64,000 nucleotides of DNA from Luscinia megarhynchos. Lineage: Eukaryota > Chordata > Aves > Passeriformes > Turdidae. This document shows, in pieces, positions 17,201-29,110 of this stretch. A program made the position numbers and the translations under genes. A model generated the notes under the pieces. It had not been told where the DNA came from, did not search any database, and saw nothing but the letters and a program-made list of their open reading frames with translations. Location of the stretch: contig CM067568.1 in NCBI GenBank assembly GCA_034336665.1, forward strand, positions 13,859,983 to 13,923,982, read 5' to 3'. How positions within the stretch are numbered: the stretch's first letter is position 1; each line of letters opens with the position of its first letter.

Positions 17201-20200
17201 GTTAAAGGGCAAGGAAAATCCCATATAGTTACATGTAGTGCTCTTCAAAACATTCATAAAGCACACACAATGTACTGCACAAACCCAGAAATTTCTCTAA
17301 TTCCTTACTGAAGAGGTGAATAAAATGTACTTTTTTCTTCCTTTGAATAAATTTCAGTTAAAGATCAATACCTTAGAAGTTTGGAGTATGAACAACACAT
17401 TCCTTTTACCATTGTATTTCTCTACATATCAGTTATACAGAGAAGCTTTACTTCAGAGAAACCCTTTCCAAGGTACTCACCAACAGTGGTGACAGGAGGC
17501 TGAGAAGGGTAGTACTGAACACTAGTGGTTGCTGGAAAGGGAACACCACCTGGGTAAGGATAGTTTGGGTAGCTGCTTTGAGAAAGAAAGATATGCTAAT
17601 GTTATGCAGCTATTAGTAAAATATCACTCACCTAAATTATCTTTATTGCCACCATGTTAAATATTCATTTACATAATAAAATGTTAAAATTGCAGGTCTT
17701 TTTCCTGTTCACATTAACATCCTTCACAACTGGCATTTCTGGTACTTTTAAGATACTGTTTTATCTGAAACCCTGTCTAGTTATTGCCTGGTCAACATTT
17801 GGATAACAAATTCTCCTGAATCTCTTAGTTTTCCTACATGAAATCCCACAAGTATCCACAAGAAATTATCCTAGCTACAAACTCCGACACAACAATCTCA
17901 AAATATTACTTTTTAATATAAGACCAGTTAAGAAGATGCCTGATTAACTGTGTGATGTAAACCTAAAAATGCAAAAGTGTAAAATATGGTGTCAAGGTTA
18001 AACAAACTCCCCCAGAAATTCTCAGTCTAGCTCTGAAGGATAAAGAAAGCAAAAGTATTCATTTGCTCACTGAAACAATTATGAGATGTGGCAGTCTACA
18101 ACACCCTTCTAAAATGCATTTGCTATTAACTAAAACAAGGACATAAATTTGTCAGTACTAGACTGACAAACACCTGCATGCAGGGGAGAATTAACCAAAG
18201 TAATAATTAAAGTGGTCCAAAAACCCCTGCAAAATATAAAACAAACACATTCTGTGTCCATTCAGGTAATTGCAAATTTAATAGTTCTTAAAACCTTCCT
18301 ATTAATTCATAAATTATAAACGTTAAGACCAGTTCTTCTATTACTTTTGCACATACATTAATAGCACTTTAAACAAGCATATTTAGGAGGAAAAAACCAT
18401 GCTGTAAGAAGTTACAGAAATCCTAACTTCCCCCCTCCCAATCCTCACAGGTTTTTACATTTTTAAATTTTTTAAAAATAAAAATGCTTCATATTACACC
18501 AACATCTCATATGCTCCTACCACAAAATGAGGACATAAGAGTATTAATAATAAAAACAATTAACTATGATGTAAAAATATAAGTGCACAGTAGCAGGCAG
18601 TAGTCAATATCTCACTATTTACTAAAACAGATCTGCAAGTCTTTTAGAAATGCTTTATTCCAAACTATTACATAGGGAAAAAATCTTGGTTAATATTAAT
18701 AAAAAGCTTTTGAAATAACTTTGTGTTCTTCAAATTCCCTTAGAGTACTCTAAGTCCATATTTATGCTGGAGTCAAGGTTTTTTTGTTCAATTTTTGAGT
18801 TGCTAATAAAATTTTGACTTTTAGGGGAACATTTCATTCTACGTCATGCAAACATATCAACCTTATAAAAATATATGAGTGAAGGAAGATAACAGCTGGG
18901 AGCTAGGTAATTTCAAAATCTGTATCACACCCATATATATTTTATTTGAAGAAACACCAAGAAAGTTCAACCTTCCTCCAATTTTTGGTATTGACAAGAA
19001 TTCAACCCTCACTTTTAACAAATCCTGCTAATATGAATAATTATACAACAAATACACCACAAGAAAATACAATTATGATTATACACTATTCAGTGAAACT
19101 CTCTATCAGGTAAATCATGATAAAGGGGCTCTTACCTTGGGTTTGGAGTACTTGATGGTGGATAGGGTGATATTCCACCTGGAATTCCTGGCACATAGGA
19201 AGCTAAATAAAATAAGAATTTTGTGTATTTTTATATTTCAGAAGTTAAAACCCTCAGTGTAAAGAAGCTTTTCCTTATATATAAAAATAACCTTATTGTT
19301 ATCCTTATTTTTTTTAACCATTAAAGTAATCATGTATGGATAAAAATAGGTATTGATTTAAAAATGCACAACAAATAGGTGTATTAAGAAGAAAAGAAAA
19401 AAAAATACTCTAAGAATCTGCAGCTAGGGTACTCAGAAAAAAAACCCCAAAACATGGTATTAAAGATGACCCACCTGAAGAGTTGTTTCCATTTTTTATG
19501 TAATAGCTGAAAACAGAATTTAACCTTTCTAGCCAATGATCTCTACCCACTACATAAACAAGTGCATAATTTAAGTACTTTCAGAGTAGTTCATTAGCTG
19601 TTTAATGATCTAACCATGTCCTTATCGAGTAATTTCTGCTGTTCAGAAGTTGTATTTAAAATGTTGTTATCAGCACATATAAATGTCTCAATAGTTTTAG
19701 TAAGTTTAAGATTTTTTTTGAAAAGGTGACAAAATTATGCTTTGGACATATTTATTCTACATTTCTAGCAAATTTAATGAATATTTTATCAAATAGCATT
19801 TTTAAGAGCTATTTGCACCCTTCAGCGCTTTCAAATTATTAAAATTTTTGTCAAAGGACTTCATTCCTTCTTAAACAATGTACCTATAACGTGAAAAAAC
19901 CCAAACCCTAAATGTCTGTAAAATAAGGAAAGTCTGATTACACTAGTAAAACTAAGTAGTTATTAATAATTTCAAAACCCTGAAACATTTTCACTATAAT
20001 TACTTCAGCTATGAAGTAATTCATAGTACTTCAGCTCCATTCAATCCCAAAGTAGTAATTCAAAGCACTTCAGCTTTGAGTGACTACAAGAGTAATCAAA
20101 TGTGGCTCAGTGAAGGTTTGTCCTTAAGGCACAAGTCACAGCCTCTGCTAGAGCTGCACTTATACTGACCCCCAGTGTTCTGGAAAATAAGGACAATCCA

Positions 20201-23200
20201 ATCCTGTGGAGCTCTCACAAGCAGGGCAGCCACAGACAAGCTGAAAAATCCCAAACACCTGCCTTTAGTCAATTATTCCTAATGGTTCCATTTATGTCTG
20301 CTACCCATGTTCTCAGGTTCAGAGCCTAAAACCTTGCTAAAAATGAGTTTTGCTGGAAATGGCAATGAATAGCACTTCAGCTTTCCAAATGTAACACTGT
20401 GATCATGTAAAAAGCCATATTTCAATAGAAAATGGACACAGCCTTAAAAATGTGGCAAAAATAAATAACCCCAAATACAACTAATGTACCATTAAATTCA
20501 TGTGGAACTGTTATAACATTATTAAATAAGCAATCCCCAGCTAAACTGCTCCCCCTTTGCTATGTCCCAGTCTTTGACTTGAGGAGGTCTGTGCTACTGG
20601 TTTTTTGGCTTTTTCCCACCCAATACAGAGTCTCCTCCTAAAAGAATTTCTAGGATTTTGTGTTTCTTACTTCCTCTTTTCCCCCCACTTACCTGTCCCC
20701 AGACTTTAAAATAAGATGCCTCCAGAAGTTTAAATAAATAAATTATTTTAAAATTCTTGAGGATTTTAGCAAGAAAATAAGAATGGGTACCAAGTCAAAA
20801 CACCAAATCAACACAAAACAAAGAATAAAAAAATCACAAGGCAGAGTTTTTTAATATTCAGCCAGCAATCTGAAAAAAAAGGAAAAATAACATGAACAGG
20901 AGTGTGGGCATAGGAAACACAAGCTGTAGGCATGCTTGTGCTTATGAAAAGAATGGTTGCAGGATACTTAAAAGATAGGCTTGTATTATTAGAATAAAAA
21001 TAATTGAGATACAAAGTTATTAGAATAATATCTTTTTATCTTGGAATGTTGACAGGACACTTGTTGTTTTGAGGAGCTTGAGGATGTTTGAGTGTATTCT
21101 GGTTTTGTCTGGGTTTTGCTGTGCTGTAAGACAAACTTGATTTTTCCCCTCCAAAATCCCACATGAATTCTTAGACTCAGAGAACCTTTTAAGTTGGAAA
21201 AAACCTTTGAGATAATTGGGTCCAATGAGGTAAAGTACAGCCCAAGTGAATTCATTAGCCAGCAATATAAAAAGTAAACTGCATTATTTGCGGGCAAACT
21301 GTGCAACAATCCCTTTGAAACATGAACATGATTATTTGCAGGAATCAGTAGTGATGAGCACTTACTGGTTGGTGGGCCTGTTGCCTGGTATGGGGGGATA
21401 GCTGGAAGAAGCAGTAGGCCGAGAAAACACTGGAGGTTCCTCTCCAAAAACAACAATCATGACCTGGATCAGCTCCAACAAGTCTGACTGGGGCTGGGAT
21501 GAAAAGCAAATCGTAAGTTGTTCATTTTGCTAACAGAGTTTAACTGACTGTAGCAACAATAGGATGCCATTCCATCAGCTCTCAAAAGCATTCCTTTTAT
21601 TTGTGGCTTTGCATTTTTTTAAAATGTGTATATCTGTATACATATGTGCATCATTAACTTCCTTTCTGGATTCTATTATACATACCAAACCCAGTCAGCT
21701 TGTACTCAAAACCATAGAGCAAAACATACCCAGAGTAAACTGGGTAATACATGGTTCCATATCAACTGCAGGACAATAAATCACTGGGCATAAATGTCCA
21801 ATGATGAATTGTAATAATACTGAAAAAATTAAATCCACCCTCAGCATGAAAAACATACAGATGCCCAAGTTTTTTAGACATTTCAATTTCATACACCACA
21901 GCTTTTGCTCTGAGTCAGAATGTCTCAACAGAAAAAATATTCTAACCCACTAAGGAGTGGCACAAACCTCCTTTAAATACAGTTAAACCAGGCTTCCCTG
22001 TTTATAACTACTTAATATAGGCATGATTTCATCTTGCAAAAATAAGAACAAGCATCATAAATGCAGCACCAGACTAAATATCCCAATTCCAAGTTTACTT
22101 AGTTCTATAATCCACTTACTTATTTTCACCAACCTCTCAAACTGAAAGAATTCTGTATCAGTTGTACCTTACATGATCTTCTTGCTTTGTGCAACACCTG
22201 ACCTGGGCAGTCTTTTTCCACTATTACTATGCAAGCACTGAACTACCACCCATCCTTAATAAATGTACTCCTGTTAATCACTTTTTACAGAACCATGCAT
22301 CTTGTATCATTTTTCTAATCTTGTCAACAGTTTATCTTCTTTACAAGTCCATGTTTTGGCCAAAACTTCTATGAGGCCTGAAACTGCTCAATGCCTCTAT
22401 TTATTGGTAAGGCAAATATATCCATATACATGAGGATCCAGAAATGTCTACACAAAGAAGTCCCAGTGCTTGTAAAAGTCCATTTTAGATACAGAGATGT
22501 TTTAAGCAAATTTATAATTTCACTTCTGTAAATATTCTTATTTCACAAATCTTCACATCACTCTCTTGCCAGGGGAGAGGACACCTTATGCTGCACTGTC
22601 TAATACAAGTTGTAAGTGAATATACAATTAATTAGCTTAAATAACCAAAACACAGAATGTAACATCCTGAACTTTTAAGACATTCTGAAAAACGAGGAGT
22701 TGATTTTATTTAAAAAAATGTTTAAGATCTCTAATAAAGACTACATTGAATCATTAAAAATGATACACAACTATCTCAAAGGAATGCAGAATGAGCAGTT
22801 TGAGAACTTCAAGTTCCCTATACTTACATATTTCCACTCATGCAGGTAGGGAAGGTATATCTTTCCATTTGCATCAACATGCTTCCCAGTTTTTATTGTC
22901 ATAGAGCTAGTGGGTTTAACAAAACAAATTGGGGGGTTGAAAGGGTAGGTGTCCAGCAGCCACAAGCAAATTGGGATATTATATGTGTTACCTAGAAAAA
23001 TATATCAAAATATTTTAGAAGTTATTTCAATTCTTCAGCTGTCCTCCTGTATTCAGATTCATAAAAAACTCCTAAACCCAGTAAACTCAACTGTACAAAG
23101 TTAGAAGCCAGAGCCAAAATCTACCAATAACATTCAATTAATAGGTAATGCTATGGCCACAAACTCAACATTTTTCAGAACAATTTAACCTTGATTTATA

Positions 23201-26200
23201 ATTATCATTCACCACTAATACACAATCTCATTTGTTCTATAATGCAACATTATAAGACTCTAATTTTGAATTATCATTAGCTGCAGCAAGAAATAGTTTG
23301 CAACCCTCATTCAACTGACAAAAACGCAATGCTGAAAGAAAAAAGATGTTACAAAGCTGTAAATGACTGAGGAAGCAATGCTCAGCATTCAAATTTTATC
23401 CTGCAGCAAAAATAGAAAACAATTTCTTTAAAATATTTTACTTTGGACAAGTAAAGGGATTTCAAGAAAAGAGTGATCACTGAAGTAGTGAAGTTGATTC
23501 AGGACAAATCAAAGTTTTTCATGTAATTTGGGAAAACAATGGGGATGATGATGATTACAATATATGCATACCTCTGTAAGGCACAGGAATGGTTCCACTG
23601 AGGCTCATCAACTCCCTGGATGAGCCATCATTAAAAACTGAAAGAGAACAAACAATACTTTTAAAACAAACATACCGGTTATGTTAATCTTGGTTCAGGT
23701 TATTCCCCATCTATTTACTGTGTAAATTTTCACAAGTTACACACATATAAATATAAACTCAGCCTGAAAGTTCAACTCTTGCACATTTATGGATTAGCAA
23801 ATGACTGTCTATGGTCAGGTAACTCATTAAGAATAACACACTTCTGAGAAATGAATGACTAATCATTATCAAACTACCTCCTCTACAAATAAAATTGTTT
23901 CCTTATTCAGTGACCAAGCAAAATATTGGAACCTTGCAAACTGCAAGTAATGGAAATTGCTGCAAAGATAATCTGAACTCAAACTTGATTTAAAAAAACA
24001 AAGTCATCTGAGGTTTATGAAAGAATTCTTTATGCTTTCTTCAAAAGAAAAAAAAAAAAAAAAAAACAGGTCAGCAAGAATACTGAAAACTCCTGGGCCA
24101 CAGGAATTCACTACAGAATCAGTAAAGGTAATTTAACCAAACAGTAACACACTGAAGAGGAAGAAAGAGTGCTTGACTCTGCCAAATCTTAGCTACAAAC
24201 TGCACAAGAACTCTGACCTATATTTACTGAGTTGCTGTATTTAGTTTTCTCACACTTTTAATCCAATACATTATTCTTGGCTGAATAAATCAGCTTCTGT
24301 TGAGGAAGCTTTTATCTTCTTAATTCCTCCTGAAAGTTTCTAGTCATAATTCAAATGTAGGTTACTGTGCACAGTTATTGTGGTGCTGCTGCTCTTCTGC
24401 AAAGGCAGACAGAACATGCTAGGATTTCAGTGAGGGTATATATTTCATTATTAATATGAACTTTAAAACTGTCTCATCAGCAATGTAATCACTTTTTTGC
24501 AGCTGATGTCGTTGCTACAAATAATATTGATTATCTGTAAGTGATTCTGTGCTTAGTCTCTCCCAGGCAGCTTAAAGAGCATTAGGGAACACAAATGGCT
24601 ACAGCTCAAGGATATCTGGAACAGTAATCACCATCTTAGGCAAACCTGTGCAGCTATTCCAACCACAGACCTTTCACTCCTGTTTTGTTTCTCCAGTCAC
24701 TGCATGCATTTTTATTTCTGTGAGAGCTGCTGGCTTGCACCTACTCAAATTAAAACTAATTCATCTTTTACCAGGTCCCTTCTTAAAATTTCTCAATCCA
24801 GATATACAACTTAAAAAGCAGAAGACTTTAAAATTTTTGATGATGCATTAGTAATATAAATTAGATCCCAGAGGAATCCCACAGGTAACAGTTAAAAAAA
24901 GGTGACTATAAGAAGGCTGACCTCAGCAGCTACGCTGGCTCAACTGTATGCTGAGAAACCCTAGATATCATCTTCATTGAACACACTTAAATTTAAATTA
25001 ACCTAGAGACTTTAAAAAAACTAACAAACAGTGATTGTCATTGATAATTTACATTACAAAACCTTTTTCTAGATACTGGATTCTGTTTTCTTCATGCTCT
25101 TAAATGAAGCATTTGTTCATTGATTTACAGTTCTTCCTACACAGAATTTTAAAAACCTCTTTATATGGCAGCAAAGCTGAATTTGTAAGATACCAGCAAT
25201 CTCAGGACACCAACTGATGACATCAATGAGTGATTAACTAAAAGTTAAGCTGTAAAAAACGTCACACTTCTTGGCACATTAGTGAGCTATTTTCTAAAGT
25301 AACCTTACTATATTACTGAGTCTGTACTTCTAAAGAAGTATTGATGTCATAGACAAAAAAGAGAAACTCAAGTTATGTTTTCTGGTGTTAATCTTCTTCC
25401 TCCCCCCCCACCAAAACTAACAAAGACACCTAACACATCAACAATTCACCAACAAAAATTTTCACATGCACAGACTAACCATATGAATCCATGACAGGTT
25501 TGAGGTCCTTGTACTGAGTAATAACACTGGTTGTCTCCTGTATGGTTAGGTCTCTATACTTATACTGAAAAACAAAAGAGAAAGAAATTACTTCCGAAGC
25601 TAAATTTTTAGTATAATTTAATGCAATTTTTTATTTTGGACAATAGACAGCATTTATGAGAGTTTACATCTATACAAGAACATTCTTCTCCATTCTTAGT
25701 TTGGAATAATAATTTATTTGTCCATATTACTTAAACAACCACCGCCTATGTAATTTATTGAACTTTTACAAGGTGTAAAGTCTTAACAAGGGTCTAAGCA
25801 TCAGTTGATTTGGGAAGAGCTATTGCATTTTCTTTCATGTTCTACCACAGGCAAGCGTATCTGAGAAATATGTGTGAATCTTAACTTTTTTTTTTTTTTA
25901 ATCTCCAAACAAATACAGTGATGTTTTGAACATTCCTGAAAAACAGCTATCTAGAATCTGAACCACACAGATACATTTCATAACACTTTTCAAAGCAACA
26001 CCATATTTATCAATCATTGATTAGCATTTACATGTTTTTATGCCAGCTTGAAAGCAGACATGCCAAGGCACAATATTACCAGCAATAATACTGGTTCTAC
26101 CCCTTTCTTTTTATCAAGAGCAGGGAGTAACAGCACAGATACTCTGTAAACCACACATACACTACTACAGAATTCACCAGTCTCAGAGCTATAACCCACA

Positions 26201-28881
26201 GACAGCAAAGAAGCTCCTGGGCAACAGAGAGTTGGTTCACCAACCTCTTCACCCTTGTGGTCATTCCTCCTGATAATTACTATTGAAAAAAAAAGCCAGC
26301 AATGTAGTCCCTTGGCAATTTTTTGATTCTGATTTTTAAAAACTGCAATCTTCAGATGTCCTAAGGAAGACAGCAACCTTTCACTGAACCAGGGTAGGAA
26401 GACAAAGGGCCCAGCACAACGAAATGTCTGACATCCAAAGCACACAAATGTTAACAAGATCTGAACAAATTAATGCAGACATTATCCAAGAGCAAAATGT
26501 GGTGCCACAGCTAAAGGTCACCTTGGCTCTAACAAACACTCATGAGGTGTGAAGCTTAGAAATTAACTCTTCTTCCTGTCACCTCTAGAGACTGACAAGG
26601 ATGCTCCTCCTGGGCATGACAACTTGGATTTACTGAGATGAACCCACCACAGCATCTCCCACCTCAGCCTACAGGAAGCACCAGCACCTTGAGTGATGCT
26701 GTGACTGATCTTCCTCAAATCATCAAGGACAAAACAGCCACATGGTCTGTCTGCAAAATGCTGGTCTGTGGGATAGATAGCAGCCCCTCCAGCAGGGACT
26801 CCTGTGTGCAGGGGAAGCACCAGCAGAGAGGTCAATCAGCCCCTGGATGCTCTTTTGGTGGGAGGGCTGTAGCAAAGCATCAGAGCCTCCTGTGTGAAAT
26901 GGGTGCAGGACTGGGAGTGTGCAGCAGGGGCTTGACAGAGAAACCACTTTGTGAACACTTGATTAAATTCCTCCCTCCCTACCCAACACGTGGCAGAAGC
27001 AGGAACAGGCATTGCTGGGACATGGAGGAATTTTCATGTACACCAAGCCAGAGACTGGCAGCACATACCCACACCACTGCATGTGTCACTACAGGACAAA
27101 TGACAGCTGGTCACCAGCTACTTTTAAAAGGCAGGGCATTTTCATAGGAGGAACAAACCTGATGGTGCAGGACAGAGCCTCAACAAGACTGGCATAATCA
27201 CTATTAAAAGAGAACTGGATTCCACCAACAGAAGCTCCTAAAAAGCACAAGGACTGTAGAATGGTTTGGCTTGGAAGTGACCTTAAAGATCATCTTGTTG
27301 CAAGCCCAAGGCAGGGAACCTCCCACTATCCCAGGCTGCTCAGAGCCCATCCAGCCTGGCCTTGGACACTGCCAGGGATGGGGCATCCACGGCTTCCCTG
27401 GGCAGCCTGTGCCAGAGCCTCACCATCCCTACAGTAAAGAAGTAAGCAGAGTCAGGCTTTACTTCCACTTTTGGCACAAGAATCTCAAGTCAGTTGAGTC
27501 AAGGACTGATGAAACAATGCCTGCCTGCTCAGCACTGTGACTCTGGTACATGATGGGGCTGATAAACCACAAATTGTTTATTGGGGGTGCTTTCAAAAAT
27601 TAGGCACAACACCTGAACATTTAGCAAGCATTTTCATATCTCTATTAAAACAAAGAAAGATAATATTCTCGCGAACACTGAGGGATGATTACTTAGTAGA
27701 GACAGCTGTATGATTCCAGCTACTACCACAAGCAAAATTAAATGTTAATTTCAGCTCTTAATTTCTTAGACTTACACTGATTTCCAAGAAAAGTAAAAAT
27801 CTCTTTGGAAATCAGAAGATCCTAGTGATTTCTACGAAGGTAACTAACACTGATTAATTTGAATTCTTAATTTCTAAACTTTTTCCTCTTCCTCCATTCT
27901 CAGATTGCAAATGCATTCCCCTCATTTTACATACCAGGAAACAGATCACAGAAAGATGACGCTTTTCAAGATCCGACAGCAGGTAAATACCTGAAGTTAA
28001 ATTAAGTGCTTGGGTTTCCCCAAACACAGTCAAGTTTTTGTTATCTCATATGCTGAACTATTCAATATGGGAATTATCACTAATCGTCCCTCTCAAGAAC
28101 AGAAAGTGTAACTATTTTTGAAAAAGAAATATAATGAAATAGCACCTTCATTTTTCATCACCTACAGAAAGTAAGACGGGGAGTATAAAATGAACAAGTG
28201 TGGGGGAACAAGGACGTTAGACCACCCTAAATTCTATTTCTTCTATGGCATCACAATATTTAGCAAAGACAGGTGTATAAAAATACATACATGATCTCAT
28301 TTGCTGACACTAAGTATTCAACACTCATTTTCAAGCTGATAAATCTGCTTATGACTCCATGCAGGTGAATGTGCCTTCGGTTTTGATCTGATTCTCAACT
28401 ACTGTACTTCATTCCAAAATGCGATACATTTTAGGCTCGCTGCTATACATACGATTAAATGCTGCCAAAATAAAATCCAAAAACCCCTCAACAAACCCGT
28501 AGCTCCCCCTAAGTGTCAGCCTTAGGGGTTTTCGTTCCAAGCTGCAGGACAAAGCGCAGTTTTCCCTTGGAGTGGCACGCGTGGCTCTGCATGATTCAGT
28601 GGTTAATGATTTGCCTTCCATGAGATTTTCCCGTTTCCTTACACGGGGGCGATACCCAAACCGATCCCACCCCGGCCAGCGATGCCGAGCTCTCCTTCTC
28701 TGTCCTATAACCGAGGGGCACAAGCGCCTGGCACAGCCCGGCGGCTGGGCACGACCATTTTGGGCTGGTTCCTCCCTTCCCGACCCAGCTCCCCGGAGCC
28801 TCCCGGCGCCGGGCCCCGCTGGCCGAGCCCGGCCGGTACCTTGGTGAGCATCTTCTTGAGCTGGCTCTCGGACACCGCCAT
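11187..28881 (-). CDS. TSG101: Tumor susceptibility gene 101 (ESCRT-I subunit), 10 exons, frameshifted in exon 5 as read
   Basis: ESCRT-I component that binds ubiquitin and P(T/S)AP motifs and sorts cargo at endosomes; it also acts in cytokinesis and is recruited by budding retroviruses. From the 5' end, exons are 28881-28840, 25564-25480, 23637-23572, 22991-22828, 21493-21366, 19202-19136, 17575-17481, 13229-13027, 12083-11844 and 11276-11187. The expected product is 392 residues (human 390): UEV domain about 1-145 (an E2 fold without catalytic Cys), a Pro-rich linker about 146-216, a coiled coil about 230-315, and a C-terminal steadiness box ending AGLSDLY. All splice phases join correctly except that exon 5 has one extra base in a G run, shifting the frame to a TAG in exon 7 after about 201 codons. 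An essential gene with an otherwise perfect structure suggests a sequence error or a very recent change. Confidence 0.95.
11844..12083 (-). CDS. TSG101: TSG101 exon 9
   Basis: Residues 284-363: the end of the coiled coil ([17 protein letters not shown]), then the start of the steadiness box ([18 protein letters not shown]). Phase 0 at both ends; 240 bases. Confidence 0.97.
13027..13229 (-). CDS. TSG101: TSG101 exon 8
   Basis: Residues 216-283. It begins [16 protein letters not shown] and runs into a heptad-rich helix ([20 protein letters not shown]), the coiled coil that pairs with VPS37 and VPS28. Donor GTG|GTAAGT. Confidence 0.97.
13744..14180 (+). mobile_element. CR1 LINE ORF2 fragment in TSG101 intron 7
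   Basis: The + strand encodes a decayed piece of the CR1 endonuclease/reverse-transcriptase ORF, including [12 protein letters not shown] followed by a GDVRVG-like stretch and a DHE motif, with stops and frame changes. It is inserted antisense to TSG101. The 3' UTR end is missing. Confidence 0.7.
15104..15141 (+). repeat. Short direct repeat, copy A
   Basis: TACTGGACTGTAAAAAACAC followed by TCAACAAAACAAACACAA. It is repeated almost exactly 728 bases downstream at 15832-15868, with one A fewer. The sequences on either side of the two copies are not obviously alike. Confidence 0.75.
15832..15868 (+). repeat. Short direct repeat, copy B
   Basis: Second copy of the 15104-15141 sequence, same orientation, differing by one A in the internal run. 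Both are within TSG101 intron 7. Confidence 0.75.
17481..17575 (-). CDS. TSG101: TSG101 exon 7
   Basis: Residues 184-216, the end of the Pro-rich linker ([19 protein letters not shown], then [10 protein letters not shown]). The acceptor is CAAAGCAG: using the inner CAG instead would drop one Ser codon and keep frame. In the frame imposed by the exon 5 insertion, a TAG falls at 17522-17524. Confidence 0.95.
19136..19202 (-). CDS. TSG101: TSG101 exon 6
   Basis: Residues 162-184 of the Pro-rich linker: [19 protein letters not shown], then NP. Both ends are phase-compatible with a 127-base exon 5, not with the 128 bases present. Confidence 0.95.
19475..19506 (-). other. 32-bp exon-like segment in TSG101 intron 5
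   Basis: On the - strand it is flanked by a convincing acceptor (TTAAATTCTGTTTTCAG) and donor (CAG|GTGGGT). It is not part of known TSG101 proteins. In the normal frame it would add a stop after three codons. After the extra base in exon 5 it is open ([11 protein letters not shown]) and returns exon 6 to its proper frame. It may be chance; no transcript evidence is available here. Confidence 0.35.
21175..21235 (-). mobile_element. Short CR1 3'-end remnant near TSG101 exon 5
   Basis: CAGAGAACCTTTTAAGTTGG followed by AAAAAACCTTTGAGATAATT resembles the reverse complement of the CR1 3' end. It is a very short, diverged fragment in intron 5, about 130 bases downstream of exon 5 in the gene's direction. 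Confidence 0.6.
21366..21493 (-). CDS. TSG101: TSG101 exon 5 with a one-base insertion
   Basis: It starts [20 protein letters not shown] (last UEV helix) and continues [15 protein letters not shown] run of six G on + (21392-21397) then replaces the expected five. The conserved PYQATGPPT is present but in the next frame. The length is 128 bases, whereas flanking phases need 127. Confidence 0.93.
22828..22991 (-). CDS. TSG101: TSG101 exon 4
   Basis: Residues 65-119, the UEV core: [20 protein letters not shown] and [18 protein letters not shown]. The usual E2 catalytic cysteine position has no Cys, as in all UEV proteins. Tyr and Asn of TYN belong to the P(T/S)AP pocket in human TSG101. Confidence 0.97.
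23572..23637 (-). CDS. TSG101: TSG101 exon 3
   Basis: Residues 43-65: [20 protein letters not shown], the UEV beta-hairpin region. It has 66 bases, with split codons at both ends. Confidence 0.96.
24048..24066. repeat. Poly(A) tract in TSG101 intron 2
   Basis: A run of 19 A. It may be a retroposon tail, but no body could be recognised next to it. Confidence 0.8.
25480..25564 (-). CDS. TSG101: TSG101 exon 2
   Basis: Residues 15-43: [18 protein letters not shown] followed by [10 protein letters not shown], the first UEV helix and strand. It has 85 bases, the same length and phase as UEVLD exon 2. Confidence 0.97.
27255..27440 (-). mobile_element. CR1 LINE 3' end in TSG101 intron 1
   Basis: It begins (on +) TAGAATGGTTTGGCTTGGAA and continues with CATCCAGCCTGGCCTTGGAC and CAGGGATGGGGCATCCACGG, the reverse complement of a CR1 3' end. 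Same strand as TSG101. Confidence 0.9.
27910..27995 (+). repeat. Possible MIR-type SINE remnant
   Basis: CCTCATTTTACATACCAGGA followed by AACAGATCACAG and TTTTCAAGATCCGACAGCAG resembles the conserved core of ancient MIR/CORE SINEs (normally ending CAAGGTCACACAGC). It is short and diverged. Confidence 0.4.
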
Positions 28882-29110
28882 GGCGGCCGCGCCTCGCTGC
28901 CGGTGCCGGTGTCGGTGTCGCTCCCGGAGCCGCCGGCCCGGCCCTACATAAACACAGGAAGCGGCTCCGCGCCCGCTTCCGGCGGCGGCGCCGCTGCCGC
29001 GCGTCACGGGGCGGCACCGAGAGCCCCGAGCGCGGCGGAGCGCCGCCTTTGCTGCCGAGAACCTGCCCGGGGCGCACGGATGGCAACGTGCCGCTCCCCA
29101 CCGCGACCCT
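28650..29110 (-). promoter_or_regulatory. TSG101: TSG101 CpG-island promoter
   Basis: A dense CpG block surrounding the first coding exon. Upstream of the ATG it has ETS-like CTTCCGG near 28977 and no TATA box, typical of a housekeeping promoter. The Kozak context is GCCGCCATGG, a near-ideal start. Confidence 0.8.
28840..28881 (-). CDS. TSG101: TSG101 exon 1
   Basis: Residues 1-14, [14 protein letters not shown], matching the mammalian N terminus nearly exactly. Donor AAG|GTACCG. Confidence 0.97.

Noticed and set aside
20989..21456. A continuous frame through TSG101 exon 5 reading [10 protein letters not shown]
   Set aside because: It is the shifted frame of exon 5 running on into intron 5, useful as evidence of the insertion but not a separate gene.
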